Numbered from the stretch's first letter, positions 22,979 through 33,038 are shown. The stretch: 64,000 nt of DNA from Pyronema omphalodes (GCA_024516155.1 JAJJXM010000022.1:124001-188000); one strand, 5' to 3'. Numbers and translations are program-made. Notes: generated from the sequence alone by a model not told the origin.

Positions 22979-23842
22979 TGCAAAATACTAGATTCCACAC
23001 CCTACACCAAAAAAACAGGTTGATACATATATACATGTCTACACCTCTATGTACACACGAAATTCCAGATGCTGGATGCTGGATGGTGGCGAAAATATTG
23101 ACGATATAAAAAAGCCATCTACGATAATCGTGGGATAGACTAGGCTAAGACAACTAGTCGGTTGAAACAACTTGGATATCCATTCATCTGGCTTCGACTG
23201 GACATATCACACATCCCGCCTCACACATCACACATCACGCAGCTTGCAGAATACACCAAGCGAACCCCGCCTTCGATACCAGTCCTTCTACCAAGCCGTA
23301 ACAAAAGAAGCGGCACAGCACAGCAAAAAAAACTCCCACACACACACGTTGAAGATCATCACGACATCTCACATCACGACAAGAACCTTAAAGTTGAAGC
23401 TAAGCAAGATACACTAACGAAACCATCCCTGCGAAGAAGCTCCCAGCTCCAAGCTGCCAACAAAAAATACCATCCAGGTACATCGTCATCAAGGTTGTCT
23501 AGACCCCCCCTCCAAGAATTGAACCATCGTTCACGGGAAACTAAATTTTTTTTTTTTAGTCAAGCGAGCCGCGTTAAGAAAGTTCTCCAAGATCTTAGAC
23601 TTAAGTTCCAAGATCTAAGACCCAAGAAAAAACACGTTTTGCACGTTGTTTCTGAAACACCAAAAGAACTTTTTTCTTCGAACGGAAAATCCCTGTCTAA
23701 AAGAAATCGCTCCTAGAGAATCCCTACAGGCTAGGCTATAAGCTACCCCAAGCTACAGCAGGCAGCGAAGCGGCGAAGCGGCGAAGAAACAAAGCGGCCA
23801 TCTACCCCAGCGCAACGATTTATAACCTCAAGAATAAACGCA

Positions 23843-24594
23843 ATGGCAGCGGTTTATAATTACCTACCCGCGTCTATTCAGCGTCTAAATGAAACCTATA
23901 ACCCACTTTCTGAGAAAAATATCCCGAGTGTTGCGCATGGAAAATATGCCTATCTTTGGGGAATGATATACGTAAGCTTTTCCTCAATATTAATCTTGTA
24001 TACATAACATGCCTTATCCCATCCGGTATCTCAGTGCTCTTATCACCGCATAACCCACCGTACCAACTCCCCAGACTGGGAGCTTGGATCATAAACATGA
24101 TGGAGAATACTCGCTAATAAATGCGATCTGTATATATATAGGCATCCTACGGCGAAATCACCCAATCCTCCTCATATCTTCTCTCCGGAGCGCAACTAAA
24201 AGCCAGGGGAGTAGCCGAGATGCAAGCCGCAAACCTCCACAAATCCGCCTCCGAATTCGCAGAGATGGTCAAGCAGGCCGATGAAGCAGTTTTGGCGGGT
24301 AGTGTTGGAGCGGCGGCTGAGGGGGTTACTAATGCGGGTGGTGTTGTGGTTGATGGTGGCAAGAGCTTGGCGGATGGGATTTATGATGGGGGGAAGATGC
24401 TGGGAGGGGGGGTTGTGGATGCGGGGGGAGTGGTACGTGAGAGGTTTGGGGAGGGAGTTACGAGTGGTGTGCAGGGAGTTGGAGAGGCGGTGCAGAGGGG
24501 TGGGAAAGAGGGGGTTCAGGCGGTTAGCAGTGGTGTGGAGGGAGCGAGAAGGGGGGCTGTTAATGCGGTTTCGGGGCTTTGGGGGAGGAATTAG
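23843..24594 (+). CDS. Gly/Val-rich LEA-like hypothetical protein, 193 aa
   Basis: Exons 23843-23971 and 24142-24594 join in phase 0 across a 170-nt intron (GTAAGC...TATATAG). The N-terminal third is ordinary (MAAVYNYLPASIQRLNETY). The second half is dominated by repeating Gly/Val/Ala with regularly spaced Lys, Asp and Glu (DGGKSLADGIYDGGKMLGG, then GEGVTSGVQGVGEAVQRG). Imperfect units of about 11 residues could form amphipathic helices, as in LEA-type or membrane-associating stress proteins. No signal peptide or membrane span. The second exon switches to G-rich codons on the coding strand. The LEA comparison is by composition only. Confidence 0.65.
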
Positions 24595-24964
24595 GTGTGG
24601 TGTGGTGATGGTGGTGATGGGAGAGAATGATGTCGGGATAGGTGGTGTAATGTTTAATTTGAATGCCCGGGAGACCTTGTTTGTTAGCGTTGGTTTATTT
24701 AGGGTTTAAGTTGTCATGAAGTCCTTTTGTACGGGTTTATCCCGCGTTAATAGCGCTTAGGTTGTTAAGATAGCGGTTGATAGGAGATGTGCACAAGCGC
24801 CTCTACACATGCATTATATCAACAATTGAATAAGTTAACAATAACTCTGATTCACATTGCTAAAAATTAAATACATCAAGTGATTACCATATCAAACCAT
24901 AGATACATCGTCACATCCGGGGGTCAAAGACCTGGAACCAATCGGCTCCAAAAAAGGCCCAACA
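24595..24964. other. intergenic, convergent gap
   Basis: 370 bp between convergent genes, AT-rich. Nothing recognised. Confidence 0.4.
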
Positions 24965-25144
24965 CTATCTCCTCGGCCTTCCTCCACCAACCGGAAGTTG
25001 TATTACTGGCTTTTTACCTGCAGATGGCTGACTCCTCAAGCACTGTGTAGAGCAATAATACCCATCACCGCTGGAGTTGGAGACTCGGGTTTCCTTATCG
25101 CAGGGTTTGCCGCAGATAATGCATTTTGGTTCGGATCTTGGCAT
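24965..25144 (-). CDS. very small Cys-motif protein (C-x2-C ... Y-C-S-x2-C), 59 aa
   Basis: Single exon from ATG 25144 to TAG. Residues 8-35 carry C-II-C-GKP-C and, 15 residues on, YYC-STQ-C, the pattern of FCS/TRASH/MYM-type zinc knuckles. The tail is basic and Pro/Gly-rich (GKKPVIQLPVGGGRPRR). At 59 aa the protein is essentially one zinc knuckle plus a tail. It shares the layout with the product of 31147-31350 (MPQTCENC, then VCSLEC) and the knuckle with the 12344-12969 gene. Function unknown. It begins about 590 bp downstream of a possible minus-strand exon (25709-25731), but I see no link. Confidence 0.6.
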   Translation of the reverse strand: MPRSEPKCIICGKPCDKETRVSNSSGDGYYCSTQCLRSQPSAGKKPVIQLPVGGGRPRR

Positions 25145-26047
25145 GTTTATGATGATTTCTGAAGCGTGTATATTGTGCGGTTAGAAATTCCGGAAGAACT
25201 TGATGGCTGTAAAGGATGAAGAGCTGAAAGATTATATGGATATATAGGAAGTATGGAGGAGCCCACGAAGAAGATCGAAACTATGGCGCCGTGGGGTGAT
25301 AGTGGAGGAAATCAAAGCATGGAGGAGTATAAATACTTCATGGTTTGCAAGGCATATTATTTGACTTTGTGTGCGTTAATTGAGATAGAATAGCGTCAGA
25401 GTTGAATTTCAGAGCTGCGTGGGAGTATGGCTGTGCATGATGGAGATAGGAGTGAATATTTTCACTCAAAAATGTGCTGTAGCCGAGTAATGGCACAGGA
25501 TACTTAATGAGATTTCAACTACATGGGGAAGTGGCACGTATCAGGGTGTGTGTAGATGCATATGTGTAGATGTGTGCTTATCGGCATATTTTTGTGGATA
25601 GATATGTATAAATAAGTACGTTTAGATGGATGTATGCAGATAAACGATTGATTGATTCGCAATTCAGTGCCGCATGTGGTCGGTCAAAATGTGGTTGAAA
25701 AGACTTACTTTGACACTGTCAGTCTTGGCATTTCTCACGTTCAAGATGTTGCATAGCACAAATATTGAGCGCTCTGTGAGGTGATAGATTTGATGTTACT
25801 AGTTCAACGGAGGATTAATTGTGCTCCATCTGCCATCATCCATCCGGCATTACCACTCCACTTGGCCTCTCTAGTCTCCATCACAACTTCACTCGATATC
25901 ACGGCTTCCACCTGCATCAACTGTCCTTGTTTCTGAGTAAGCTCTCGATATCGGAGATTTCTGTTCCTGTCTCACAGAATCATTTTGGCTGTCATTTTGA
26001 TTTACTCGAAATATCTGTCCCCAGTTTTCCGTGTATCAACTCTCATC
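25145..26047. other. intergenic containing copy 1 of a duplicated segment
   Basis: Contains the upstream part of a duplicated segment (25545-25885) with a TAGATG-type microsatellite, and the 5' leader of the gene at 26048. A minus-strand mini-exon candidate lies at 25709-25731. Confidence 0.45.
25545..25885 (+). repeat. tandem segmental duplication, copy 1 (upstream part)
   Basis: Long similarity to 27386-27735, covering a TAGATG-rich microsatellite, caattcagtgc, tcagtcttggcatttct, gttgcatagcaca and catccatccg...ccactccacttggcctc. The similarity resumes over the coding exons of the gene at 26048-26609. Confidence 0.8.
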
Positions 26048-26609
26048 ATGACGCAGAGTACTCTCCTGCATGTGAGTTATATCTTCTTAGACCCGTTCCT
26101 TTCTACGTCATAAGGAACTGACAATGTACTTCTCTTGCTAGCAACCTGAAGATTCGCGAAAGACCGTTACCTTCTGCAACACTGTACAGGTTCGCAGGTT
26201 CAAGGAACCACCTCTACCTATGAAAAAGGCAAGTTCAGTTCAATCTAGTTGTTTAGGTCCTCTTGAATGAAAATTTCTAACAGAACACCACTTGATCTAG
26301 GCTCGCAATGGCAAACGCTACATTCCGAAGGATGCACTGCTGGAAAAGTATCAGGACGTTTTTACCGATGGCACTGTGCCGATACATGATGTAAGAAACA
26401 AGCGACCTTTCTGATATTATACGTATTCGTGGATACTGACTGCTGGGTATTAGCCTGACAGAACTCCGAAAAAGGTCATGGACAACGGAAGAGATCGATT
26501 TTACGTAAGGGCGCAAGTGGAGAAAAAACTGGATACCAGTAACAATGATTGCTGCATTGACGATAGCAATGGGATGACTGCTTGTGAAATCCAGACGGGG
26601 AGGGGGTGA
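26048..26609 (+). CDS. hypothetical protein with V-x-F motif, four exons, GC-AG intron, 118 aa
   Basis: Exons 26048-26071, 26142-26228, 26301-26390 and 26454-26609, all phase 0. Introns 1 and 3 are GT-AG. Intron 2 begins GC (AAAAAG|GCAAGT) and ends GATCTAG with a TTTCTAACAG branch region, the standard GC-AG class. The protein has KTVTFCNTVQVRRFKEPPLP near the N-terminus; KTVTF fits the RVxF-type docking consensus for protein phosphatase 1. Basic and charged segments follow (RNGKRYIPKDALLEKYQDVF). No signal peptide. Family not recognised. A second, damaged copy of the gene lies 1.6 kb downstream, with exons 3 and 4 still readable. Confidence 0.65.
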
Positions 26610-27385
26610 TTAATTAGTTGTTTCTATAACATGTACTGCGTTTTGGATTTTGATAGTGTAGGCTTGCGCTGACTGGTTTTTTATTTTTTGTAATTTGTGG
26701 TTTATTTTTTAACGTTGCGTACTGTAGATGTTTTATGGGTTTCTTTTTACTTTGGAATGCTTCTGAATAGGGAATTGATGTATTTCGTTACATGAGAACA
26801 AAAGCTCGGCTGAGCAAATGGATAATTATCTCGAGAAGTCGTCTGTTATACATTGTGATAACGTACTAAACTGGGGGAATATTTTATTAAATACAGCCCT
26901 GAAAAAGTATAATCCATACACAATATGCGTGGAACATTTCTGGCTAAGGCATGACCTGTCACTCGATTTACGCACAGTTGCGATGCCGAGCATAATTTAA
27001 TTCAAATTTATAACCGAGTATTGGATGTCTGAATTCATGATACCATAAAACCGGTTTACTAATGCAGTCATATTAAGCCGCAGATTGTGCGAAAGATTAC
27101 CGTGTATTCCGAAAAGGTCTGGAATGGTTCAATGTTCATACCATATCAGAATCAGACAGCCCACTTTATGTCCGTTTACCCTCATGGACTGACCGACCAT
27201 TCCAGGTGCTTAGATATTTGTTATAGCATCCCACTGTACCGACACCTTTACATCAAATATGTAGACTCTCTCTTCGGATTTAACAGTGATTTCAGTCCAC
27301 CATGGTAGAACACTCCCGGATGAACTCCTGATTTTAGGTTTCGTTCAAATTATCGGCGGTATCCTATGGAATAGTCAACAAGATG
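26610..27385. other. intergenic between duplicated copies
   Basis: Unique AT-rich spacer between the intact gene and the second copy of the duplicated segment. No gene recognised. Confidence 0.4.
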
Positions 27386-27735
27386 TGCCATGGGTAGATG
27401 TATATTTGTAGATGTATAGGCGCAGATAAATATATAATATCTGTAGATGTTTATGTGGAGATGCATATTTGTAGATAGATATATACAGATAAATGAATGA
27501 CCGATGCACAATTCAGTGCGGCATATGGCCAGCAGTAATGTGGTTGAAAATACGTACTTTGAGATTGTCAGTCTTGGCATTTCTTCCGTTCAATAAGTTG
27601 CATAGCACACATATTGGTTATTCAGTAAGAGGATAGGTTTCATGGTGCTAGTTCTGAGTTCAACGGCGGATTAATCATGCTGCATCTGGCATCATCCATC
27701 CGCCATTGCCACTCCACTTGGCCTCTTTACTCCAT
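27386..27735 (+). repeat. tandem segmental duplication, copy 2 (upstream part)
   Basis: Diverged copy of 25545-25885 with an expanded TAGATG/TAGATA microsatellite. After ccactccacttggcctct the two copies part: about 260-280 bp present in copy 1, including the first coding exon, is missing here. Confidence 0.8.
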
Positions 27736-28107
27736 ATCCCAAATTCCTCCTCCATCATCCGTCTTTGATTCGGGAAAGCTTTCAGTATTAAACCAATTTG
27801 GTTCAGAAGGCAAGCAAAATAGTTTCACCTTGCTTTTTCTTTTACGCCATCCGGAATAAAATTTTCTAATAGCATGCCACTTAATTTAGGTGCGAAACGG
27901 AAAACGCTATGTTACAAAGGAGGCGCTGGGTTCGAAGTATCGGGATATTGCTACTAATGGCACCATGCCCATTCACGATGTAAGAGCCAGGTGACCTTTT
28001 CGCTATATAATCAAACATACTAGTGCTTGCTAACTGCTGAATATTAGCCCTCCCAAATACCAAAACAAGTCTATAGGAAGGAGAAGTCGGGAACACAGCG
28101 CAAATGA
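27736..28107 (+). pseudogene. decayed copy of the 26048-26609 gene
   Basis: Exon 3 (27890-27979, 90 nt, same length and phase as in the intact copy) and exon 4 (28048-28107) remain open. The protein reads VRNGKRYVTKEALGSKYRD and ends GTQRK. The fourth exon is truncated to 20 codons against 52. Exon 1 with the start codon is deleted, and exon 2 is reduced to a shifted remnant around gattcgggaaag. The GC-type donor (AGAAG|GCAAGC) and the acceptors are still recognisable. Most likely a pseudogene; a new upstream start at 27677 would enter exon 3 out of phase. Confidence 0.65.
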
Positions 28108-28482
28108 CAATACTGAAGATCCACAAATATAGTCCTCCCACAACCGTTTCCAAGAAAAACAGAAAAAATATGTAAACATCTAAAACACTCTTGTGCTTAA
28201 ACCCTAAACCTTGATTGGATTCTGTGATGTAACTGGACTAGTTTATGAATACAACCATATCCAGCGGTACTGTCCCCATATGCCTACTATACTGACTATA
28301 AATCAGTCCCAAGAAATACAACGAACATGTCCGTACATCAGAACAAAATCGCACCACGATGCAGAGATACAGAATATATCAGTCCATAAAGTATGCACTT
28401 TTACAGAAACAATATCCGAAAATGAAATTAACGCAATACATACACCGAACTCAACCATTATCACATTCCTCCAACCTCGACA
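28108..28482. other. intergenic, convergent gap
   Basis: 375 bp between the decayed gene copy (plus) and the 3' end of the minus gene. Nothing recognised. Confidence 0.4.
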
Positions 28483-29371
28483 TCAACCAAACGTAAACGT
28501 AATCCCCTCCGGTTCCGCGACTGTTAAAGTGAAGTCAAACTCATCAAGCCTGCAGAAAGAAAAAAAAACCCCCATCTTAGTTATCCATCATCTCAAAACT
28601 TCATGAGGAATAACTTACGGAATCCCCGCATCCGGCAATCCACTCTGCGTACGTCTATGCCCATGCCCATGCCCATGCGCATTTCCCTGAACCGGCCGAT
28701 TATCCCCTAATACCTGAATCTCCGGCACCGGATCCTCTGCTACAGGTACCGCAATTCCAAACTTGAAGCTTCTGTTGCTGTCGTCCGATTTGGCACTGTT
28801 TTCTCCCCACCAAGGTAGGGCGCTTCCGAAGGAGGTTCGGATTTCTGGGGTGGGGAGAGTTGTGGGTGCAATCCTACGGGTGGTTAGTAGGAGGGAGGAG
28901 GAATTATGAGAGGATTGATGGGAGTGATGGGAGGATGGGGACATACAGGATGTTGCCGTATTGCATTTTAGGGGCTTCTATGAAGGTTGCTTTTGGAGCT
29001 TCGGGGATTTGGACAGAGCTGTTTTAGAGGGGACAAAAAACGTTAGTTGAGATTTTTTCAGATCAGATTGGGAAATTGATATTCTGATATTCCGACTGCC
29101 AGATTGAGATTCCGGAGCTGCGGCGGCTTACTTACAGTGGGGATGGTAATTGTTGACTTTGTCCGAGTTTCGTGGAAAGCTTTAATTTATGACGACGCCA
29201 AAGACATTTCGTACACCATTTCCCATAGTTTTTCATGTTATTTTCTTTGCAGCCACAACTGCCGAAGTTTGGTCTGGATACTTCTCCTAGTGGTTCTTTA
29301 TCGAGAATTTCGCGGTATTCTTCTTCCGAAAGTAATTTTTTGACTATATCTTGCTTGGTTGATTTGATCAT
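28483..29371 (-). CDS. Cys-motif and His-repeat protein, four exons, 209 aa
   Basis: Minus-strand exons 29371-29136, 29018-28947, 28873-28619 and 28549-28483 join in consistent phase 2 through introns GTAAGT...AAACAG, GTATGT...CCGTAG (CTACTAACC branch) and GTAAGT...CTGCAG. The N-terminal third has an acidic/basic helix (LLSEEEYREILDKEP) and a compact Cys motif (CGCKENNMKN, then KWCTKC) followed by basic residues. An ALPWW segment, a HGHGHGH run (residues about 172-180, possible metal binding) and an acidic C-terminus ending TFTFG follow. Shares the C-x-C-K, [FW]-C-[ST]-x-C, ALPW and C-terminal F-G plan with the gene at 12344-12969, so it is a probable paralogue. Function unknown. Confidence 0.72.
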
Positions 29372-31146
29372 TGTTTTAACGTTGGAAGTTTAGCGTGGTA
29401 GAAGTTGGGTTTAAATCGAAAGTCGAAAGAAACGCGCTAGTATTGCAGGACAGGTGTGTAACATGCGTGGTGTAGACGAGATAATAAGCTGCTGGGCGAG
29501 CGGCAAACCTTCGGGTCTTTATACCTTTGATTCAGCACAGCACAGCACAGCCAGTTTGGGGGAGGCTGGTGTTGAAACTATCTAAGGATATGGTTCGATC
29601 ACTGGTTATAGTATCATCTTAGATTGATTCTTTTTTTTTCTAAAGATCTCAAAGCTTCAAAAACGGATTATTTACAAATTCAATTAAAATAATTAAAAAA
29701 AGGTTGGCCCTAACCTAAACCCTATGATATATCTGCAGTGCTGCAGTGATGCACCACGAAACGGAAACGCTAAGCCTGACTTGGCGCGTCCATAAAGCAG
29801 CAAGCTCAACTTTTTAGTCGCGATGGAATGAACGCAACTTTCTAGTTTAGGTAACGCTCTTTCGGAATTCGGAATGGCGGAGAGAGAGGGTTAAAAATAA
29901 CCTATTCCGGTTAATACCTGTAATGCTGATGAGGATGCACTAGATGACTTCAGCCCCGGAGAACCCAGACTTAGTTGATGAGGAGGGATTGACAAAAAAG
30001 GACAGCGTTGTGTTCGGGGAAATCGTATGCAGTGCATAAATGTCAATTCAACCGGCACTAGACACAACCGAAATGAGCAGCGAAAAAAAAGCAGTCACAG
30101 AAAACCCTATGACCTAAGTTTTGTCCTTCGTAGACTCGCCGGTACGAGTGATGTCAAGTGATGATGTTGAGGGCGTGTTGATTTAAAATGTCGGGGATAT
30201 CGATAGTTATGTATGGTATGATTGCGATTATATATTTCTTAGCGCGGTTACTATGCTGCTTATTGTGCTAAGGTACCGCAGCTATTCCTTATCTGGGATA
30301 GCGCTGGGATAGCTTGATGGTTATGCCAAGCCTCGCTTAGTGCCGGACTCTACGGGTCGCGATACCCCGGTTTTGGGATTCAGGAACATCACCGACTGCT
30401 TGAAAAGGAAGTTTTACAACGTTATCGCATATTCACAGTGCGATTTAATTCTTGTACTTAAATCGTATTATAGTAAAGGTATGAGAGCATGGAACAAATG
30501 TTTTGACTGGCGGTAATCTGACGACCGGTAGGCTCATATTTCATCATCCGAACAACCGTAGTCAATCGTAGATAGCATATAGTCATTATCTTTCATCTAT
30601 TATGAATATTTAATCTTAAATTGTATTTCATGACTTAATAATCGCTAGCAGCACGCTCAAAAAAACATCGACGAAAACCAAAAAACAGACTCTACGCCCT
30701 GCCCAAAACCCGAACCAGAACACCCGTAACCCTATACAACCGCGCTCCGAAAACTCCCGATGCCGCCACATCACAGAATAGCACACCGGAAGCCATTCCC
30801 AACCCAAAAACTAGTGCGTCTAATCATTCTCTATGCTGAATATATGGTTATCCGTATCAACCATCGCCATTTGGATCATATTAATATTAAAACACCGGCC
30901 TACATATCCAACGTTCCATGATCGTTAGCTTCCTTGAATGGTGGCTATAAGTGCATCATAGGATCAGGCTAGCTATTCCAGCTACTAACCTGCTAAGCGA
31001 ACACCCAGAAAAACAGTTTACAAGCTCATCTTCTCTCCTAATAAACTCATCACGACGAAGAGAGCTCCAGCCGGCCATGTTGTGTGATGATTGCCTTTTT
31101 GTTGTTAATATCGATCGTCGAGCTCGGGGTAGCTTGTATTGGAAAC
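29372..31146. other. intergenic, about 1.8 kb
   Basis: AT-rich with short A and T runs. The part at 30956-31094 may be a distal exon of the next minus-strand gene (see findings). No other gene recognised. Confidence 0.4.
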
Positions 31147-31350
31147 TTACTCGGGTTCTGTATATTAAACGATCAGTTTTGTGCTCTTAAGAAGAGGGGA
31201 GTAAGGTACTGGCTAGAAGGCAAGGGGGGTTGACTCACCGTTCTCAAGCTCGGCTTTGCATTCTAGTGAGCAGACGTTGCCGCGGGATGTTGGGATTGGG
31301 TTCATTTCGTAGGGGATTTCGGAACCGCAGTTTTCACAGGTTTGAGGCAT
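31147..31350 (-). CDS. very small Cys-motif protein (C-x2-C ... V-C-S-x2-C), about 40 aa
   Basis: Exon 1 31350-31239 encodes MPQTCENCGSEIPYEMNP, then NVCSLECKAELEN. An 82-nt intron (GTGAGT...TATACAG) leads into a short exon reading E-P-E-stop (31157-31147). The motif C-x2-C ... C-S-x2-C matches the 59-aa protein at 24965-25144, with the same MP- start and knuckle near the N-terminus. The stop overlaps a strong donor (GA|GTAAGT). If that is used, splicing to 31094 continues the frame to 30956, for 85 aa in total. The 3' end is therefore uncertain. Probably a single zinc knuckle; role unknown. Confidence 0.55.
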
Positions 31351-31627
31351 TGTGAAAGTTGTGATATGATATGAAGCTTATTGAAGGTGATGAAGGTGTT
31401 GAAGCTCTTAATGGTGTCGAAGGTGTCGACCTTTTGGAAGGTATCGAGATGTGGTGTTGTTGTATTGAATATTAGAAGTTAGGAATGAAGTATCGAGTTG
31501 AGTTCTCGCGTCCTTGAGAGGTGTTATCTGGTTTATCTATTCTTCCAGCACGGTGTGACGTGTACCGTTGTTGGGGGGGAGCGGGGTACGCATTCATTCT
31601 AGCTGTATGGATATAGCTGTTGGGACG

Positions 31628-32038
31628 TCAGTCTAGCCGGATTGAAACTGATGCATGCGTTGGTAACCGCCACGTGGATTGTTCAGGCGCCGGAGGGATG
31701 GGTGGGACGTCACGGAACTCCCGGGAAGCTAATTTGCTTAACGTGATGGAATTTCGGAGTTTTTGGAATGACAGTTTTCGATAGCGGGGATTGTTGAAAT
31801 CACGTTCGGCAGGGAGGGACTGGGTATGTATGAGCAAGCTGTGCTGGGGGGATTCATCAGGTTCCCATGTCACACTACCTGTGGCGAAAAATGTGTAGAT
31901 CATGTAATTCTTGATGCAAAATCGTGTACAGGTAAACCCATCGCGTTGCCACACCATGCAATTCCTGGCTGCCCCGGCATCTGATTCTCGTGATACTGCT
32001 TCTCCGGGAGTCAGAGATACACTACAGACACTACCCAT
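31628..32038 (-). CDS. possible hypothetical protein, 136 aa
   Basis: Uninterrupted ATG-started frame longer than most chance frames here. It has four Cys in the first third (VCSV, NCMVW, TCTRFC) and a basic, Pro-containing C-terminal half (LSFQKLRNSITLSKLASREF). No signal peptide or known domain. Could be a real small gene or a long chance frame; nothing in its surroundings decides. Confidence 0.35.
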   Translation of the reverse strand: MGSVCSVSLTPGEAVSRESDAGAARNCMVWQRDGFTCTRFCIKNYMIYTFFATGSVTWEPDESPQHSLLIHTQSLPAERDFNNPRYRKLSFQKLRNSITLSKLASREFRDVPPIPPAPEQSTWRLPTHASVSIRLD

Positions 32039-32585
32039 GATACAGGTAAGCTAATTGAAGGTAACTCAATTCAAAACGCCATTCGGAGATATTATTCTAC
32101 CGACGCCCACGCTTGAATGTGTTCCGTAGCGGCACGCAATTTCCATCAACTCATTGAAAGCCGCACTATCCGCGCTATCTAAAATGGCGTTGCTTATTTG
32201 TGTTTAAGATGAGCAGAAAATATTGATTTAACGAATGCCGTCACTGAGTGAATCATAATTCGTTCCATAGGTGCTTAGATGTTTGTGCTCTTTAGATTTG
32301 TCAGCCATCGCCTCATTGCTATGTTGACTGTAGATTATGAAGCCAGTCAGTGCTGTGAAGTCTCTCTTTATCCTGCTCACTCATACTTCACTTCATCCAT
32401 GCGCTATATTATAACCTTTTCACTCCTTCAACTGCATTATATCGATCGATTAATACACATATCATCGACATCATCTAAACTTCGATAATGGTAAATCGTC
32501 ATCGTATGGAATCTACACCTCCTCCTTACCTTGACATCAAGAGCGATTAAGGCATGGGGGCACAATAATACAAGAGCTATTTCTT
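32039..32585. other. intergenic
   Basis: About 550 bp, AT-rich. Nothing recognised. Confidence 0.4.
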
Positions 32586-33038
32586 TTAATCAATCCCACC
32601 GCATTCCATGGGATAATAAACAATATCACTCCAGTGCTGTTTTACTGCTGATACAGCTTCTGGCGGCTTAGGACGAGGCTGGGACGATGTTGGCTTGTGA
32701 GTGATGGTGCATGATTTACAATCGGACTTAGTCGGCCTGCTGCATTCGGACGCTTTTTGAAATATCGACAAAACTTCGTTCATCACTATTCACATGCATT
32801 GAATCTGTATATTTTGTCATAAAATTAGATTTAGGCTTGAAGAGATCCTAAAAAAATACCTACTCCCTCTTAATAACTTATAACTAACTGACAAACAACT
32901 TTCAAGTACCCTTTCTATAAATTCCCAGTTCGATTTTATAAGCAAATAGACTCTACTTTGTAACTGTCGTAAATATAAACAAGCAGTTACCGCCTGCAGA
33001 CATCTCCAGCTGATTTCCCTACTAAATCCTTCAATCAT
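32586..33038 (-). other. ambiguous coding-like stretch
   Basis: Two minus-strand ATG frames follow each other. One runs 33038-32817 (73 aa, MIEGFSREISWRCLQAVTAC) and one 32783-32586 (65 aa, with C-x7-C-x2-C in SECSRPTKSDCKSC). A 59-nt intron-like segment (GTAGGT...ATACAG) could link the first to a different downstream frame. The alternatives exclude each other, so no single gene model is proposed. Confidence 0.25.

Larger units (their letters stand above)
20181..23842. other. 3.7-kb gene-poor region with simple repeats
   Basis: Holds a G14 run (20211-20224), a CACT-type microsatellite (about 22376-22407) and a GCGAAGCG-type short tandem repeat (23764-23786). The 184-codon frame at 23162-23716 lacks an ATG and is low-complexity, and probably represents leader or promoter sequence of the next gene. 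No other gene recognised. Confidence 0.4.

Noticed and set aside
23162..23716. 184-codon plus-strand frame
   Set aside because: It begins with TTG, is low in complexity (His/Ser/Lys/Arg-rich), and lies directly upstream of a better supported gene, so it is probably leader or promoter sequence.
28195..28215. aaaccctaaacc resembling telomeric repeat
   Set aside because: Only about one and a half units, with no array; chance occurrence.
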